A DNA stretch of 64,000 nucleotides from the NCBI GenBank assembly GCA_020152595.1, contig JAIGNY010004520.1, positions 342,001 through 406,000 of the forward strand, given 5' to 3'. The position numbers were made by a program, and so were the translations under genes. Below the pieces are notes generated by a model, which searched no databases, was not told the origin of the DNA, and saw only the letters and a program-made list of their open reading frames with translations. This stretch comes from Chiridota heheva (taxonomy: Eukaryota; Echinodermata; Holothuroidea; Apodida; Chiridotidae). How positions within the stretch are numbered: position 1 is the stretch's first letter; each line of letters starts with the position of its first letter. Shown here piece by piece: positions 12,460-24,118 of the stretch.

Positions 12460-13045
12460 TGGGATGAAATATGGCACAGGGTGGGATGGTATGTGGGACA
12501 GGGTGGTGTGTGGGACAGGGTACCATGGATAAGGTAGTGTCATGACATTTATGACAGGCTGGGACAAGGTGGGATGGTATAGGGGCAGTGTGTAATGACA
12601 TGTGAGACAGGAAGGCATGTTGTCTGGATTTCAGGTGGGATAGGACATGGGACAGGGTGGGATAGCATGTGGGATAGGATGAAATGGCCTGTAGGACAGG
12701 GTGGGATGGCATGTGGTACAGGGAGGGATGGGATGTAGGACAAGGTGGCGTGGTATATGGGACAGGGAGGGATGACATGTGGGACAGAGTGGCATGGTAT
12801 ATGGGACAGATTGGCATGGTATACAGGACAGGGTGGCATGGTATATGGTGGGATGTCATCTTAATTGCAGATGTGATGGCATACATGTCATGTTGTGGAA
12901 TGGTATCTGCATCTCATGTATGACTTCGTGTAGGGAGGGAAGTAGTACGGTATGATATGTGGAACAGAAGGTGGAATGGCAGGTGTGACAGAGGCTGCAA
13001 AGCATGTTATTAGCAGCGAGGGGATGTGTATCATTTGCGATGTCG
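12460..13045. repeat. Dispersed locus with internal 22-bp minisatellite, copy 1
   Basis: A 22-bp unit (ATGTGGGACAGGGTGGGATGGC and variants) runs to about 12850. It is followed by unique sequence beginning GGTGGGATGTCATCTT and ending near TTATTAGCAGCGAGGGG-TATCA. The same order of array plus flank occurs at 55675-56205, so array and flank spread as one unit. Long ORFs on both strands here are by-products of the array. Confidence 0.8.
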
Positions 13046-14162
13046 GGTTCAATTGTTTTTTTTTTTTTTAAAGCATTTTTTGTTTAAATTTGTCTTACTG
13101 TAAGTACAATATGTGTCCATTGTCGTCTACATTACTTGAATTCCATTGATCAAGAAAAAGGGGATTTCCTCTGTAAACAAAAATGTTAAGTATTCCAAGT
13201 GTTTCAAAGTACATCCGGCCTCATGATGAGTGCAGTATGGCTAGTGTAGACTTGAGTTTTGATGTGATCCTAAATAGCCCAAGGATTGAAGCTTAATGTG
13301 GAAAACATGTTTCAAAGCTGCCGATGTTCCTTACAATGGTTCTAAGAGGCTTAACAATTTGTCATGTTAGCTATCACTGGGATTATTTTGTCTTAAGACT
13401 AGTCACTTCACGAATGCTGTTGTAAGTATCTGAAAAGTCAACATTTCCTTTCTAAGGAAGAAGTACTAGATTCTCTAAAAGTTCACTTTTCGGTCAATCG
13501 ATCTGTTTTAGGGGAAAAATTAATTTTACCTTGAATGTTTATGTAAGTTTGAATTTTGGAGCAGTTCTTGCAAGCTGTGCCAGTTGGAATACAAACTTCA
13601 TGTATAAATCATTGATCTAGCCAGGACCTCATTCCTTTTGTTTTAGTAAATTAGAGGTCAATACTTTACCTCTGCATCACCCCCATGATAATGATCTTTG
13701 TAATTTACAGTCGCATTTCAGTTGATTGTTACAAAGGAAGGGAATGCTTGGAGAGAACATCACATGGGGGAATTCTTTAGTCGAGATCTGAGCAGAAACA
13801 ACTTGACCAATGGGATTCCCCCTTGAGGGTCTTGTAGCTGTAGGTCACAGAATCACCTGTCCAGATTTTCAATTTTCACATTGTCAGCTTAACAAATATA
13901 TTTTTAACGGTTTGTTTTTTAAACTAAAGCAATCTACGATGACAAATGAATGGTCCCTTGTCATTAATTCTATGCCACTTTGTTGTGAGTGACCAAATTA
14001 TTATTTGGGACAGGAAACAAACCCTGCACTTTGAACTAGGTCCATTGCTCACCAGAGACAGCAGTCCACGAAGAAGAAAGTACAAAGTTGTGTGATGAAG
14101 AAAAAAGAGAAAAACTTATTTAATCATAGAGAACATATTTGGATATTCTGTTGTTGTAATAG
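13046..14162. other. No gene recognised
   Basis: AT-rich sequence. A poly-T run lies at 13062, and the short ORF at 13810-13992 has no domain. Confidence 0.5.
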
Positions 14163-14362
14163 TGTTTTATAAAGTGCAATAAAGCCTGAATAGAGCTATA
14201 GTGTAATAAAGCCTGAATAGAGCTATAGTGTAATAAAGCCTGAATAGAGCTATAGTGTAATAAAGCCTGAATAGAGCTGTAGTGTAATAAAGCCTGAATA
14301 GAGCTGTAATATAATAAAGCCTGAATAGAGCTATAGTGTAATAAAGCCTGAATAGAGTTATA
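14163..14362. repeat. Minisatellite, 27-bp unit
   Basis: About 7 copies containing TAATAAAGCCTGAATAGAGC. The minus strand reads as repeats of the nine residues SIQALLHYS because the unit is a multiple of three. Confidence 0.95.
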
Positions 14363-16378
14363 GTCTATTAATTCAATTTTCAATTTGAGAGTTTTGGCTG
14401 ATAGGAGGATCATAAAATTGCAGAAATGATTTTCTTTTGGTCCTAAATCAAGATTTTAAAAAGAACCTAAGTAGTATTTACATAACACATTGAACTGAAA
14501 TTTTACCACCCAGCGGCAAATTTACCTTTCCTTTTCCTTCCAAACAAGCAATCGGTGTCTTCCGTTCTCAGCAGGGGCTGACCGACCATCACCCTGTGGT
14601 CTTATTGATCAAACAATTAAACCAATCACATCAAACAATAGATAGGAAATGACCCTATTTCATATTTGTCCACAGACACATTCCATAGATAAGCCTTAGG
14701 CCACTTAAAGAGCGTCCCCTGGACGGTGCTACTGCTAACCTTTGACCTTAATGTGTCAATGTGGATCTTCTTCACGGTTTAATACCTACCTTTAACTTGC
14801 TTTTGTTTTATTTCCTCGTTGATTGAAGATTTTAGAGCTAAATGAGCCCTACGTGATAGTTAAATACTTCCAGTAATATTTTGAACTTTGACAAATTATA
14901 TATGTTTAGTAAAAAAGCATAAATATCAAATTCCCTTATAAAATAAATCTTCATATGGAAAAAAAAAAAGGGAAAGAAAGAAAGAAAAAGAAAAAGAAAA
15001 AAAAAGCTAAAACTTTTAAAGTTTGGTGGAAAATGAAAGCATACTGAGTCTACTAGATTTTTCTAATGCCATTCCATGACCCTTCCCATTTTTTTACATT
15101 ATCTTATATTGCCACAGACTCAGTTTGTTTCTTTCTCTATTTCAATTAAATGTGGAAGTTTTGGTAAGTGTGTTTGAAATAGTAATAATCTGTTTTCCAG
15201 ATCATGAAAAAGTGAATAATATTTTGTTTAAGAGGGTTGCAACCCTTAGTGCTTGGGATGGATTTGGTGACAAGTGAACTTCCACAAACACTCGAGGTTT
15301 CCACTTGAAAGTGTGGCCTTGGGTCAGGGGGAACTTCAGAAACCTGTCTAAGGCAATGGGCTTTGAGGCTGTAGGCTTCATGAGTAATGATATGCCGATT
15401 GACTGCTTACTGTAAATGTTCTGTAGTTTTATGCTATGGTTGGATAACATTTTATGGATGTGATGACTGATTAGGTACCGCAGAAATGCATGGAATCAGA
15501 TATTAAGTGGAATTTATGGACTATTTACAAAAGATGATGATTGATGTATTGTTAGATACGATGGGCGGAATAATTTGGAAATGAAAATATTGTCCTACAG
15601 GATTATTCTTTTGTCAAGACTACAAAGGTATGGTTGCCATTGCATTGTTTGGTTGTATTAATTTTCCCCCTGATTGCTTATCTTTGTCTTACACTGCATG
15701 GGTGTGTAAGGTGTTTCAAGTGAATGTCAATTTATGGTTACTTTGGATCAATTTTTCAGTTGGAATTGTCTAATTATTCCAGTTTTTATGATTAAGAGTG
15801 TTCACTACTTTTGAAAAATTAAAACGACAATTTTATATAGCCTTACAAATGTAGCATACTGTGCAAGCTAGACTTTAAGTTTTAGATAATCAGTTATATT
15901 ATATTCTTTGGTACAATTTGTCTCGCAAACACACTATAGTCTTATTTACTACAGTGCTCAATGTCAGTGGGAAATAATTTTGTTCTAATTCCTTTATCTT
16001 TGTGTGGGAGGGGATTATGACAGGAAGAAGTAGAAGATAAATAAGACACACCCATTTGAGCAAACTTGCTGTCATATGGCATTCTCCTCAGGTCACAATG
16101 GAAAGAGCCCAATTCAACAATCCTGTCACTTAAGTATTTTATGTACTAAATTGTCACAAATGGAACTCCTCAGGAGATGTCGATATTAAGGTTCTAATTG
16201 GTAGAACAGAATGCAACTTGTTCATCAGCTCAAGATTGTCAGAGTGAGGGGTTTCGAAGTGCTGATCTTCCCAATTAAACTTGGTGCATGGACAACCCAC
16301 AGCTTCATGGGAGCTGAGCTGAGGGCAACTAAATACATACCAGCAAACAAACATATTGTTTTAAACAACATCATGAAA
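14363..16378. other. No gene recognised; one GC-richer block and an A/AAAG tract
   Basis: The block 14510-14780 is less AT-rich than its surroundings. It contains short motifs such as ACCTTTGACCTTAA, CATAGATAAGCC and AACAATAGATAG, but no ORF. An A/AAAG simple repeat lies at 14958-15006. A minus-strand ORF at 15202-15450 has no recognisable domain. Confidence 0.45.
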
Positions 16379-16600
16379 ACAATTTTTTCAAAATTGTGAA
16401 AATGTTTTTATAATATCATTTTGTGAGGTTGCAAAAATGTTTCTATAACATTAATAGTTTCTAAAAACATTAAAATGATATAATAACAACTTTTTTTGCA
16501 TAATATTATATGAAAAATATTTAAAAAATGTTTTTGCTACACCACATTTTTATATTATTCAAACATAACGCAAATTTTGATAAAAACATTTTGTGTTTTC
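16379..16600. repeat. Degenerate AATGTTT/AACATT-rich block
   Basis: The motif AAAAATGTTTTTATAA and its reverse complement (AACATT) recur irregularly in both orientations, giving many short inverted repeats. It is probably a decayed fold-back element. Confidence 0.5.
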
Positions 16601-17030
16601 TGTTTTCTGCAATATTTAGTTTTAGGGCCAGGAAATGGTCACCTTAAGAGAATACGGTACTTTATTTTGAACAAGAACGGCCTACTTAGATGGAAAGGGT
16701 CCACCAAATGGCCCATTCTTGCTATCCTGGTTAGCCCTTGCTTTGTGTGATGTCATATTCCATTGAACTCTATCTAAGCTCTTCATCTGTAAACATACTA
16801 TTGGAATGTAAGTTTGACATGAGCTCATAATTGAAACCTTTACGAGGAAAACTAAGATACTGTATGCTGCTTGAGGCTTCTGCACACAGGTGTAAGCTCA
16901 TTGTGAGTGGCATGAAGCAAACATCCTATGCGGTACTGGTACAGTACAGCTGGCTAGAGGCGCCCGCTCATGCAGTCAATGCAATATACTGTACAAAACA
17001 AATTTCTGCACACACAGGTGGAGTGACGAC

Positions 17031-17250
17031 AAAATGGTGAATAAAAATTGCGTTGCGGACTTTGTAAATCAGATTTCCATTATCCAGAATGGTAAGCAAA
17101 CTAAATTTTGTTTATCCCTTTTGCTAAAAACTCCAAAGATCTGGAGAAGATGCCATAAATGGATCAAAGCTTGCGACACGCCACATGAACATCCAAAATT
17201 CAATGCGTTGGTCATGCATTATTGTGGATGTAGGTTTGTTTGCCTCACCT
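17031..17250 (+). pseudogene. Possible THAP-domain relic
   Basis: The frame from 17034 begins MVNKNCVADFVNQ, like the start of THAP zinc-finger domains (MVN-x-C-x2-x-C). It contains TPKIWRRCHKWIKAC, similar to the mid-THAP RxxWxxA segment, and ends HYCGCRFV, where a C-x2-H-F would be expected. The second zinc-binding cysteine and the C-terminal histidine are not in place. If real, it is decayed, most likely from a P-element-like or other THAP transposase gene. The assignment rests on a short resemblance only. Confidence 0.3.
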
Positions 17251-19257
17251 AGTTACCGCGTTGCTATGGTGGGCGTGGTCTATTTCCGTAATTAGAAAGG
17301 TTAATTGTTGTAACCATGTTTTCCCCTAGTTGAGTGATGATAGGTAATTTATACCATCATGCTTGATTGTTATCATTGTGTAACAGATCTCAAAATTAAA
17401 ACATAAGCAGTGGAGCCATACCTGACCAAAATGTGATTTAAAAGACAAAAAGAAGAAAAAAAGGCCTGACTTGTATGGACTCATGTGTTACAACTAGGAG
17501 ATTGGATTTATTGAGATAACCAACTCATCTTATGAACTATTCTAAAACATAAAAAGAACAGAAGTATTGCTTTTGCCAACCTATAGTTTATTACATAATA
17601 TTTAAGATATTTCCATGGCAACTGAAGATTGGAACCATCATAGGTATTTAACAATTACTTGTGGAATAATAACTATTATTTCTTTTTTATTGGAATATTT
17701 AGAAAGGAAACAACAGCTACAGAAATGATGAGAAATTGTGAAATATTTTCCACCCACTTTCTCCAAGGGAAGCCAATTGCCAAATTATTTGGGCCTTTAA
17801 AAGGATTTAGGAAGTTTGACTTTGTGACTTTCTGTTCACAATATATGACAAAAGAATTGACATTAAAAGTAATTGTTTTTTAAGAAGAATATGAATTCAC
17901 TGCTGTTCAGTCTGCCAAAGTTTCATTAACAAAGTGTGATTGGTCGGAATTGAACAAAAGGATTGAGCAGTTTGGATTGTTTTGATGTTGAAGTTTTGTG
18001 CAGTAGGGAATGAAAAGCAATTCCAATTGATTGATTTTTGTTGTTCTTGATTATAGATACAAATTGTCAAATCTGAAACTTAAGTACAGGGTGTGCCAAG
18101 ATTTGCTTAATTTAAGTTTTGATTATATTTTTGCATTTTTTGTTATAGGTTTGAATTACCATCTTTGAATTAAGATGCAGAGTGCATGTGACAAGATTTG
18201 TTTAAAGTAGGTTTAGAGAAGGTAGATAGCATTAATAATTACTAATGTGGCCCAAAACCCAATCAAAAGCAGTTCAAAAGGTGACATGTTAAAGGTTTTG
18301 TTTTAAACTCAATTTTGAAGAATACATAGAAGGACTACAAATTATTGTAGCAGAGGATGTAATAGGCGTATAAACAATTTTCACTGATGATGCTACAATT
18401 TTATAGATTTTCTTCAATAAAAATAATAAAAAACTGTTAAAAGTGATTGATCATTTAAACTAGCTACTTTTGATTACATTTTTTGTCTAGATTTTATCAC
18501 TACTTTATGCTGCCTGCAGGTTTAATTAATTATTGAACTATAATTGTTTAATTATTTTGATCCAGTATATCTATGAGGATTTGTTATGATACCTGTTATT
18601 CCATAAACTATATCTGTTTGTTTGTATCTTTGTTTTCTGTCTGATTGTAGGCCTGTGGTGAAGTGGGAGGGCATTGAGCAGTTTGCCCAAATCATTTGTC
18701 ATAGCTATGTCTCTCTCTATTTCCTGTTTTTGGGGTGTACTATTTTCCTGATTGTGATGTGTTAGTGGTATGCCCATTCTGACATTCGGAATGCAATTTT
18801 GACCCAGTTTGTTAGAGTGAATACTTCAGAACCTATCATTTGTGACAGTATTGAAAGACTGGAAGTAACTTATTTTACAGATGAGAAACAAAGGGGGAAG
18901 AAGAGAAAGAGTTTCAAAACATTTCAGAACAGCTTTTCAGGTCATTTGAAGATTTGTCATATTTAATTGACTGGGTGGTTAGCAGATAAATGGATGGCAA
19001 TGTTTAAAAAACAAAAACTATAAAAAAAAAAACTGTCAGGACTTCCTACAGGCATTCTATTAAGCATATGGCTTTGTACTTGTGGTGCTGTCTGAAGGAA
19101 CTTCAAAGTGAATGTTTAAGTGCTAAAAGATTTATTTTGTTTGATTGTATACTAGAAAGAACACTGGCTGGTAGCATGTGTTACATACAGTATGTGTTAG
19201 TGAATTTTGAAAGATTTTAATTGTGTGTTTACGACAAAATCAATCCCACCATTCGGA
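17251..19257. other. No gene recognised
   Basis: AT-rich. Short ORFs at 17659-17883 (plus) and 18571-18777 (minus) have no domain or splice support. Confidence 0.5.
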
Positions 19258-19980
19258 AGCTTGGTGCAAGATTGCTGTAAGATTGTAATGAGCTTGCTGC
19301 AAGATTGTAGTGGGATTGCTGCAAGATTGTAGTGAGCTTGCTGCAAGATTGTAGTGGGATTGTTGCAAGATTGTAGTGGGCTTGCTGCAAGATTGTAATG
19401 AGCTTGCTACAAGATTGTAGTGGGCTTGCTGTAAGATTGTAGTGAGCTTGCTGCAAGATTATAGTGAGCTTGTAAGATTGTAGTGAGCTTACTGCAAGAT
19501 TGTAGTGGGATTGCTGCAAGACTGTAGTGGGCTTGATGCAAGATTGTAGTGAGCTTGCTTCAAGATTGTAGTGGGATTGTTGCAAGATTGTAGTGGGCTT
19601 GCTGCAAGATTATAATGAGCTTGCTACAATATTGTAGTGGGCTTGCTGTAAGATTGTAGTGAGCTTGCAATATTATAGTGAGCTTGTAAGATTGTAGTGA
19701 GCTTACTGCAAGATTATAGTGAGCTTGCTGTAAGATTGTAGTGAGCTTGCTTCAATATTATAAAGGGCTTGCTGCAAGATTGCAGTGAGCTTGCTGTAAG
19801 ATTGTAGTGAGCTTGCTTCAAGATTAGTGGAATTGCTGCAATATTGTAGTGGACTTTCTGCAAGATTGTAGTGAGCTTGCTTTGCTTCAAGATTGTAGTG
19901 GGATTGCTGCAAGATTGTAGTGGGCTTGCTGCAAGATTGGAGTGAGCTTACTGCAAGATTGAAGTGGGCTTGCTGCAAGC
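19258..19980. repeat. Minisatellite, 22-bp unit
   Basis: About 32 copies of TTGCTGCAAGATTGTAGTGG plus GC or its GTGAGC variant, with scattered deletions. The minus-strand ORFs show a 22-residue repeat because 3 x 22 bp restores the frame. Confidence 0.95.
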
Positions 19981-20321
19981 ATAACTTCAATGTGTACTTC
20001 ATTTGAACATGCTGTACATTTGATAGGGCAGGACATTAGATTTTTAATAGAGTTTTATCATTTGCGCATATGATCTGTTTTTGCTCAAATTTCAATTATT
20101 ACAGGCGATTAGGTAAATAAATACCTTGTTTTATATGGGGCAGATGAGGGACACTATTACGTTTGTTTTAGGAACTAATCTGATCAATATTACTTCCCTT
20201 AGAATCATCTTTGTGTATGTGTTCTTGTTTTCTTAACTAAACGAGAGCGATTTCATCAGTAATATCAAGCCAGACTTGAACAGTTTTGTGCAAAATGTGT
20301 TCAGCTTACAACTATTACTTA

Positions 20322-20465
20322 TTAAAGACCAGATGTCATCTGTAACGTGGAGGTACATATACTTGAATTAAGTTGTTTTGATTGGTTAAAATACAATGAT
20401 TCATTGTGCATTTACTGATAAGCCAATCAGTAATCGCTTTGTCATAAAATGTACAGCACCAATGT
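20322..20465 (+). mobile_element. MITE family G, copy 1
   Basis: Starts TTAAAGACCAGATGTCATC and contains GTTGTTTTGATTGGTTAAAA and ATAAAATGTACAGCACC. It aligns along its length with the reverse complement of 45600-45760 and with 59152-59285. Its right terminal repeat is truncated here. Confidence 0.72.
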
Positions 20466-20707
20466 ACGCATATTTTTAGGGGGTCCCCCAAATGAAAGGC
20501 TTATCTAGCATGCAATGGTATAGCAACTTTCTTGTTGATATGAATATTCAAGTGACCTTTACCCTCGCGTCCTCTGTGGGCTATGGAGGCATGAATTTAA
20601 TCGATCTGTTGAGGATTTGTGAAATTTGCAAAAACAGCGCCTCACTTTTCAAACTAGTGCTCCTTTAAGTGACATTTGAACAGGATTAGGCGCATTCAGG
20701 AATACAA

Positions 20708-21038
20708 AGCTTTACAAATAGGAGGGTATACAAAAACAACAAAAAATTAACCTACTGTGGTGTAGCGGTTATCATACCTGTCTACAGACCACAAGGCCCT
20801 GGGTTCAAGCCTGGATTGGGTAGACACGCCAGTGTACCATAACTGGTTATCAAAGGCCGTGGACATTGACTTGGTTGTCGATTTTATGTCTGTCCGTACG
20901 TCATACCTATATTCTCGTCTGGGTCGTATTAAGCGTTTCGTGATAGCATTGTTGTTACCATAAGTGAATACGCAGGCAACGACGTCATTGCAATTGTGTG
21001 TTCACTCGTCGTCGACGAGCTTTACAAATAGAAGGGTA
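20708..21038 (+). mobile_element. tRNA-derived SINE S1 with target-site duplication
   Basis: The head at 20751-20822 has an A-box-like TGGTGTAGCGGTTATCA and a B-box GGGTTCAAGCC. The flanks are 21-bp direct repeats (20708-20728 and 21018-21038, starting AGCTTTACAAATAG) that differ at one base, a clear target-site duplication. The insert is 289 bp. An A-rich stretch (20729-20749) lies on the head side, and there is no poly-A at the tail, which ends TCGTCGTCGACG. That is unusual for a SINE. Confidence 0.85.
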
Positions 21039-22257
21039 CTTCTTTCTCTTTCAGTAGTGATTCCACATTTGCCATTGTTATTAAAAAGCCCCAAAATAGA
21101 AAAGTTAATGGAATTGATGTAAAACCAGTTATATAGCCCAAACTTTTAAGGCATGGTGTCTAACCTGGAAAATGATAGCTTGGTCGAGCTAAGTAACTAA
21201 ACCAGAATCTATAGTGAAGAAGCTGAAGTGAATCTTCTGAAGTTATGTCAGTTTTAAAGAGAGATTTAATTTGATGCATTAATTGATTTAATAATTGTTA
21301 AGAAAGATTTTCTTTACCATACCCTTCGTGAGCAAACTTCACAACATTTTAGAATTTCAATATATTTTGAACCAAGCAAGATAGCACATTAGACAGCTCT
21401 GCTGTTACTCTTAGTGTCCTGCATCAATCTAACCATTAAACTAATCTCTGCCCATTACCAATGATTTTTTAGTTTCTAATTTGCAATATTATCATAACTG
21501 TTACATACACTCACAAAACATCTTGCAAGCATTTTTCAAAATTACGCAAAAGTTAGGTTAAATTCTCAGATCTTGATTTAGCTGGAGGGACATCCTCTTA
21601 AGAGTGACAAATTGTTGGGCAGTGGTGGGAATGACGGCAGGGGTCCGACTACTCAGATCTTTACTAATTACTCGCTGACATTGGTCAGACATGATCACTT
21701 ACAGAGTAGCACAGATCCAAGTTCAATGGTGAAAGCTGGAGGATATTGATAAATATTGACTTTGTCGCACCCAGACTACTCCCTATCTATGATCATTATG
21801 TAGCAAGGAGATCGAGTGTTGGTGTAGATGAAGAATTTGTCTTCAAGGATTTACTGGGGGACTGCAGATGCTTGTCGTGTACTTAATGATTTTCCTTTGT
21901 TATAAATGTGTTATTTCTTATTTTGTGCAAAGGAAAAGAAGCAGTGCCCTTTCCATGCTCCTATCCCCTCTATCCTCTCCCGATGTGAGTGTAAAAGCAT
22001 TCCACTAGGGATATGTTACTTTAGCTGATTAGACATGTCACAAACCTGCATGCATTCATTCTACAACCCGATGCTGTAAATATCTCTGGGGTTATAAACA
22101 TGCAAAGAATTTTGGTTCTTTCTTGTTTTCATGTGAGCAAAGAAACATTTTGGAATCTCTTTCTGCTCAATTTTTCAAACAGATTCAAAATTGGTAGGAG
22201 TTTGTTTGTACCTGTTTGTGTGTTTCATATGCAGGGGTTGGCAATATGATACAAGAA
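21039..22257. other. No gene recognised
   Basis: Unremarkable AT-rich DNA with no ORF over 60 codons. Confidence 0.55.
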
Positions 22258-22555
22258 GAATGAATGAAACATTCCCCATGAATAAAATCATGCCCCATGA
22301 ATGAAATGCCCCATGAATGAAATCATGCCCCGTGAATGAAATCATGCCCCGTGAATGAAATCATGCCCCGTGAATGAAATCATGCTCGTGAATGAAATCA
22401 TGCCCTGTGAATGAAATCATGCCCTGTGAATGAAATCATGCCCCATGAATAAAATCATGCCCCATGAATGAAATTATGCCCCATGAATGAAATCATGCCC
22501 CATGAATGAAATCATGCCCATGAATGAAATCATGCCCCATGAATGAAACATGCCC
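22258..22555. repeat. Minisatellite, 19-bp unit
   Basis: About 15 copies of GTGAATGAAATCATGCCCC. Copies 3-6 carry CCGTGAA and the others CCATGAA, so variants are clustered within the array. Confidence 0.95.
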
Positions 22556-23635
22556 AATGTAAATTAAATTGATAATATTAGAAGAATACCTTTATTGGAG
22601 GAAGACAACAGTTTTTGCCAGTACAAATGCATCAATCAAATTTCAGCTAAAGTAGTACAAAATAAGTAGGTACACTGAACTGGGCAACCAACAACAGCCT
22701 AAGTAACAATAAGTTTATACGTTTAGCTCTAAACAGAAGTTACTAGATGGCCATGATCACCAATGTCTGTTCCAGACTCGATAGAGAGAGAGGTACACTG
22801 GCAGTGGGATGAACAAAAATTGTGTGTTTGGAGGGAGGGGTGTTGGGGAGTGGAATGAACAATGAGTTTTGTGGAAGTCGAATGATTTATTGGCGACATG
22901 CGAAACCTAAATGGCATGGTGGGGGCGCAGGGGGCAAAGCCCTTGGACACTCTGTGAGTCTAGGTATTCCAGTGGTTAAAAAGATGCCGAAAAACACAAA
23001 TCAACTTGCTTCAATGAGGTTGCAAATCTGTCTTTATGTCGTTATACCCCCAAATATAGGCTGAGCCCCCAAACGCCGCCCCCTCCCCAGTTCTACCACC
23101 AGTGAGTAGGTACCATTTGCAGGCAAGAATTGCATAGTATATGCATTAAAAAAAGCTGCATCATTTGAATATTCATACAGTATACCCGGCCAAATTATCT
23201 CACGCCATTAGAAATTGCCCAAAGGCAGTGTTAATCACCAACCGTCTGAGGAATTCATATCATTTGGTCTCTTCTACTTACATGGTGAGATCAGGGATAC
23301 TCTATAACAGTATCCCTGGTGAGATACACAGAACCATCAAATTTGGCTCAGTTTCTTTAAGTAGTGTAGGGTATGGAAATTAAAGTCTTTCTTTTCTTTT
23401 TCATATACCTGTCAAAGGGAATTTGAAAGAATATAAGTTCCACCTGTGGTTTACATGTATTATGTCTTCAGTCTTTATTGCAATGTTCAGAAATAGTGAG
23501 CAAGTTTTTCATCATACTTAAAAAAGATTGCATCTAACATTCTCAGGAAATGATTGATTTGCAGAGTTATGCATATATCCAACTTTGACCAGACTCAGTG
23601 GGTGTATATGAGAGTCTCTATTTAAGATTAAATAA
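22556..23635. other. No secure gene
   Basis: Short ORFs on both strands. The frame at 23165-23383 contains SGILYNSIPGEIHRT, faintly like the C-terminal end of a LINE reverse transcriptase, but this is too short to call. Confidence 0.4.
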
Positions 23636-24118
23636 TCAGTCCTTACCAATTTCCAGTTGGTTTGGTTTACATACCATCAGGTATGGCAAGTTGGCGGTAC
23701 ACCTATATGTCTGTTGCGGGAGGAACCTTTGAGCAAACTCATTAATGTTATACGAATCTTCACACATTCGGTACTTTCCTCTCTTTCTGGTATCTGACAC
23801 TTTTTGAACATAAATTGACCACTGACAGTGAGCTAAATTGGCACCACTGTGAAGGACAAACCACAATCTGGTTACATTAGAGGCAGTCACCGCTGATGTT
23901 TCTTCTTCCTGGGATCTTCACTGTAGGAAGTGCAAATGTCTATGGATTTTCTCAAGAACGATGCATCTTGTAATTTTAAGATCAAAGTTTTGAACGGGAG
24001 CCTGGTGAAGGAGTTTAGTCATGTTTATAACGATGAAATGCAGGGAAAGAATGGTGCCAGAGCACTCACAACATATAAACCAACAGTGTATTGAAAGGAG
24101 CGATGTCACCACTGTCAT
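23636..24118 (-). pseudogene. Near-open minus-strand frame, possible exon or pseudogene, unrecognised
   Basis: Reading the minus strand from 24118 down to 23636 gives one frame of about 160 codons broken only by a TGA at 23918-23920. The downstream half looks protein-like, with segments such as QWSIYVQKVSDTRKRGKYRM and YNINEFAQRFLPQQTYRC, and its composition is less AT-rich than its surroundings. A possible acceptor (CCCAG before 23908) and donor (ATTG|GTAAGG at 23647/23646) would make a 262-bp exon, 0 in and 1 out, that avoids the TGA. I recognise no domain. It may be a real exon, a transposon relic or chance. Confidence 0.28.

Noticed and set aside
12362..12923. Overlapping ORFs of 79-174 codons on both strands
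   Set aside because: All lie in the 22-bp array and its edges and have the repeat's composition.
20751..20822. Functional tRNA gene
   Set aside because: Box A/B-like sequences are present, but the acceptor stem and a normal anticodon arm do not form, and the flanking 21-bp duplication shows it is a SINE.
23165..23383. LINE reverse transcriptase C-terminus (LYNSIPGEI)
   Set aside because: The resemblance is limited to about ten residues with nothing supporting it upstream.
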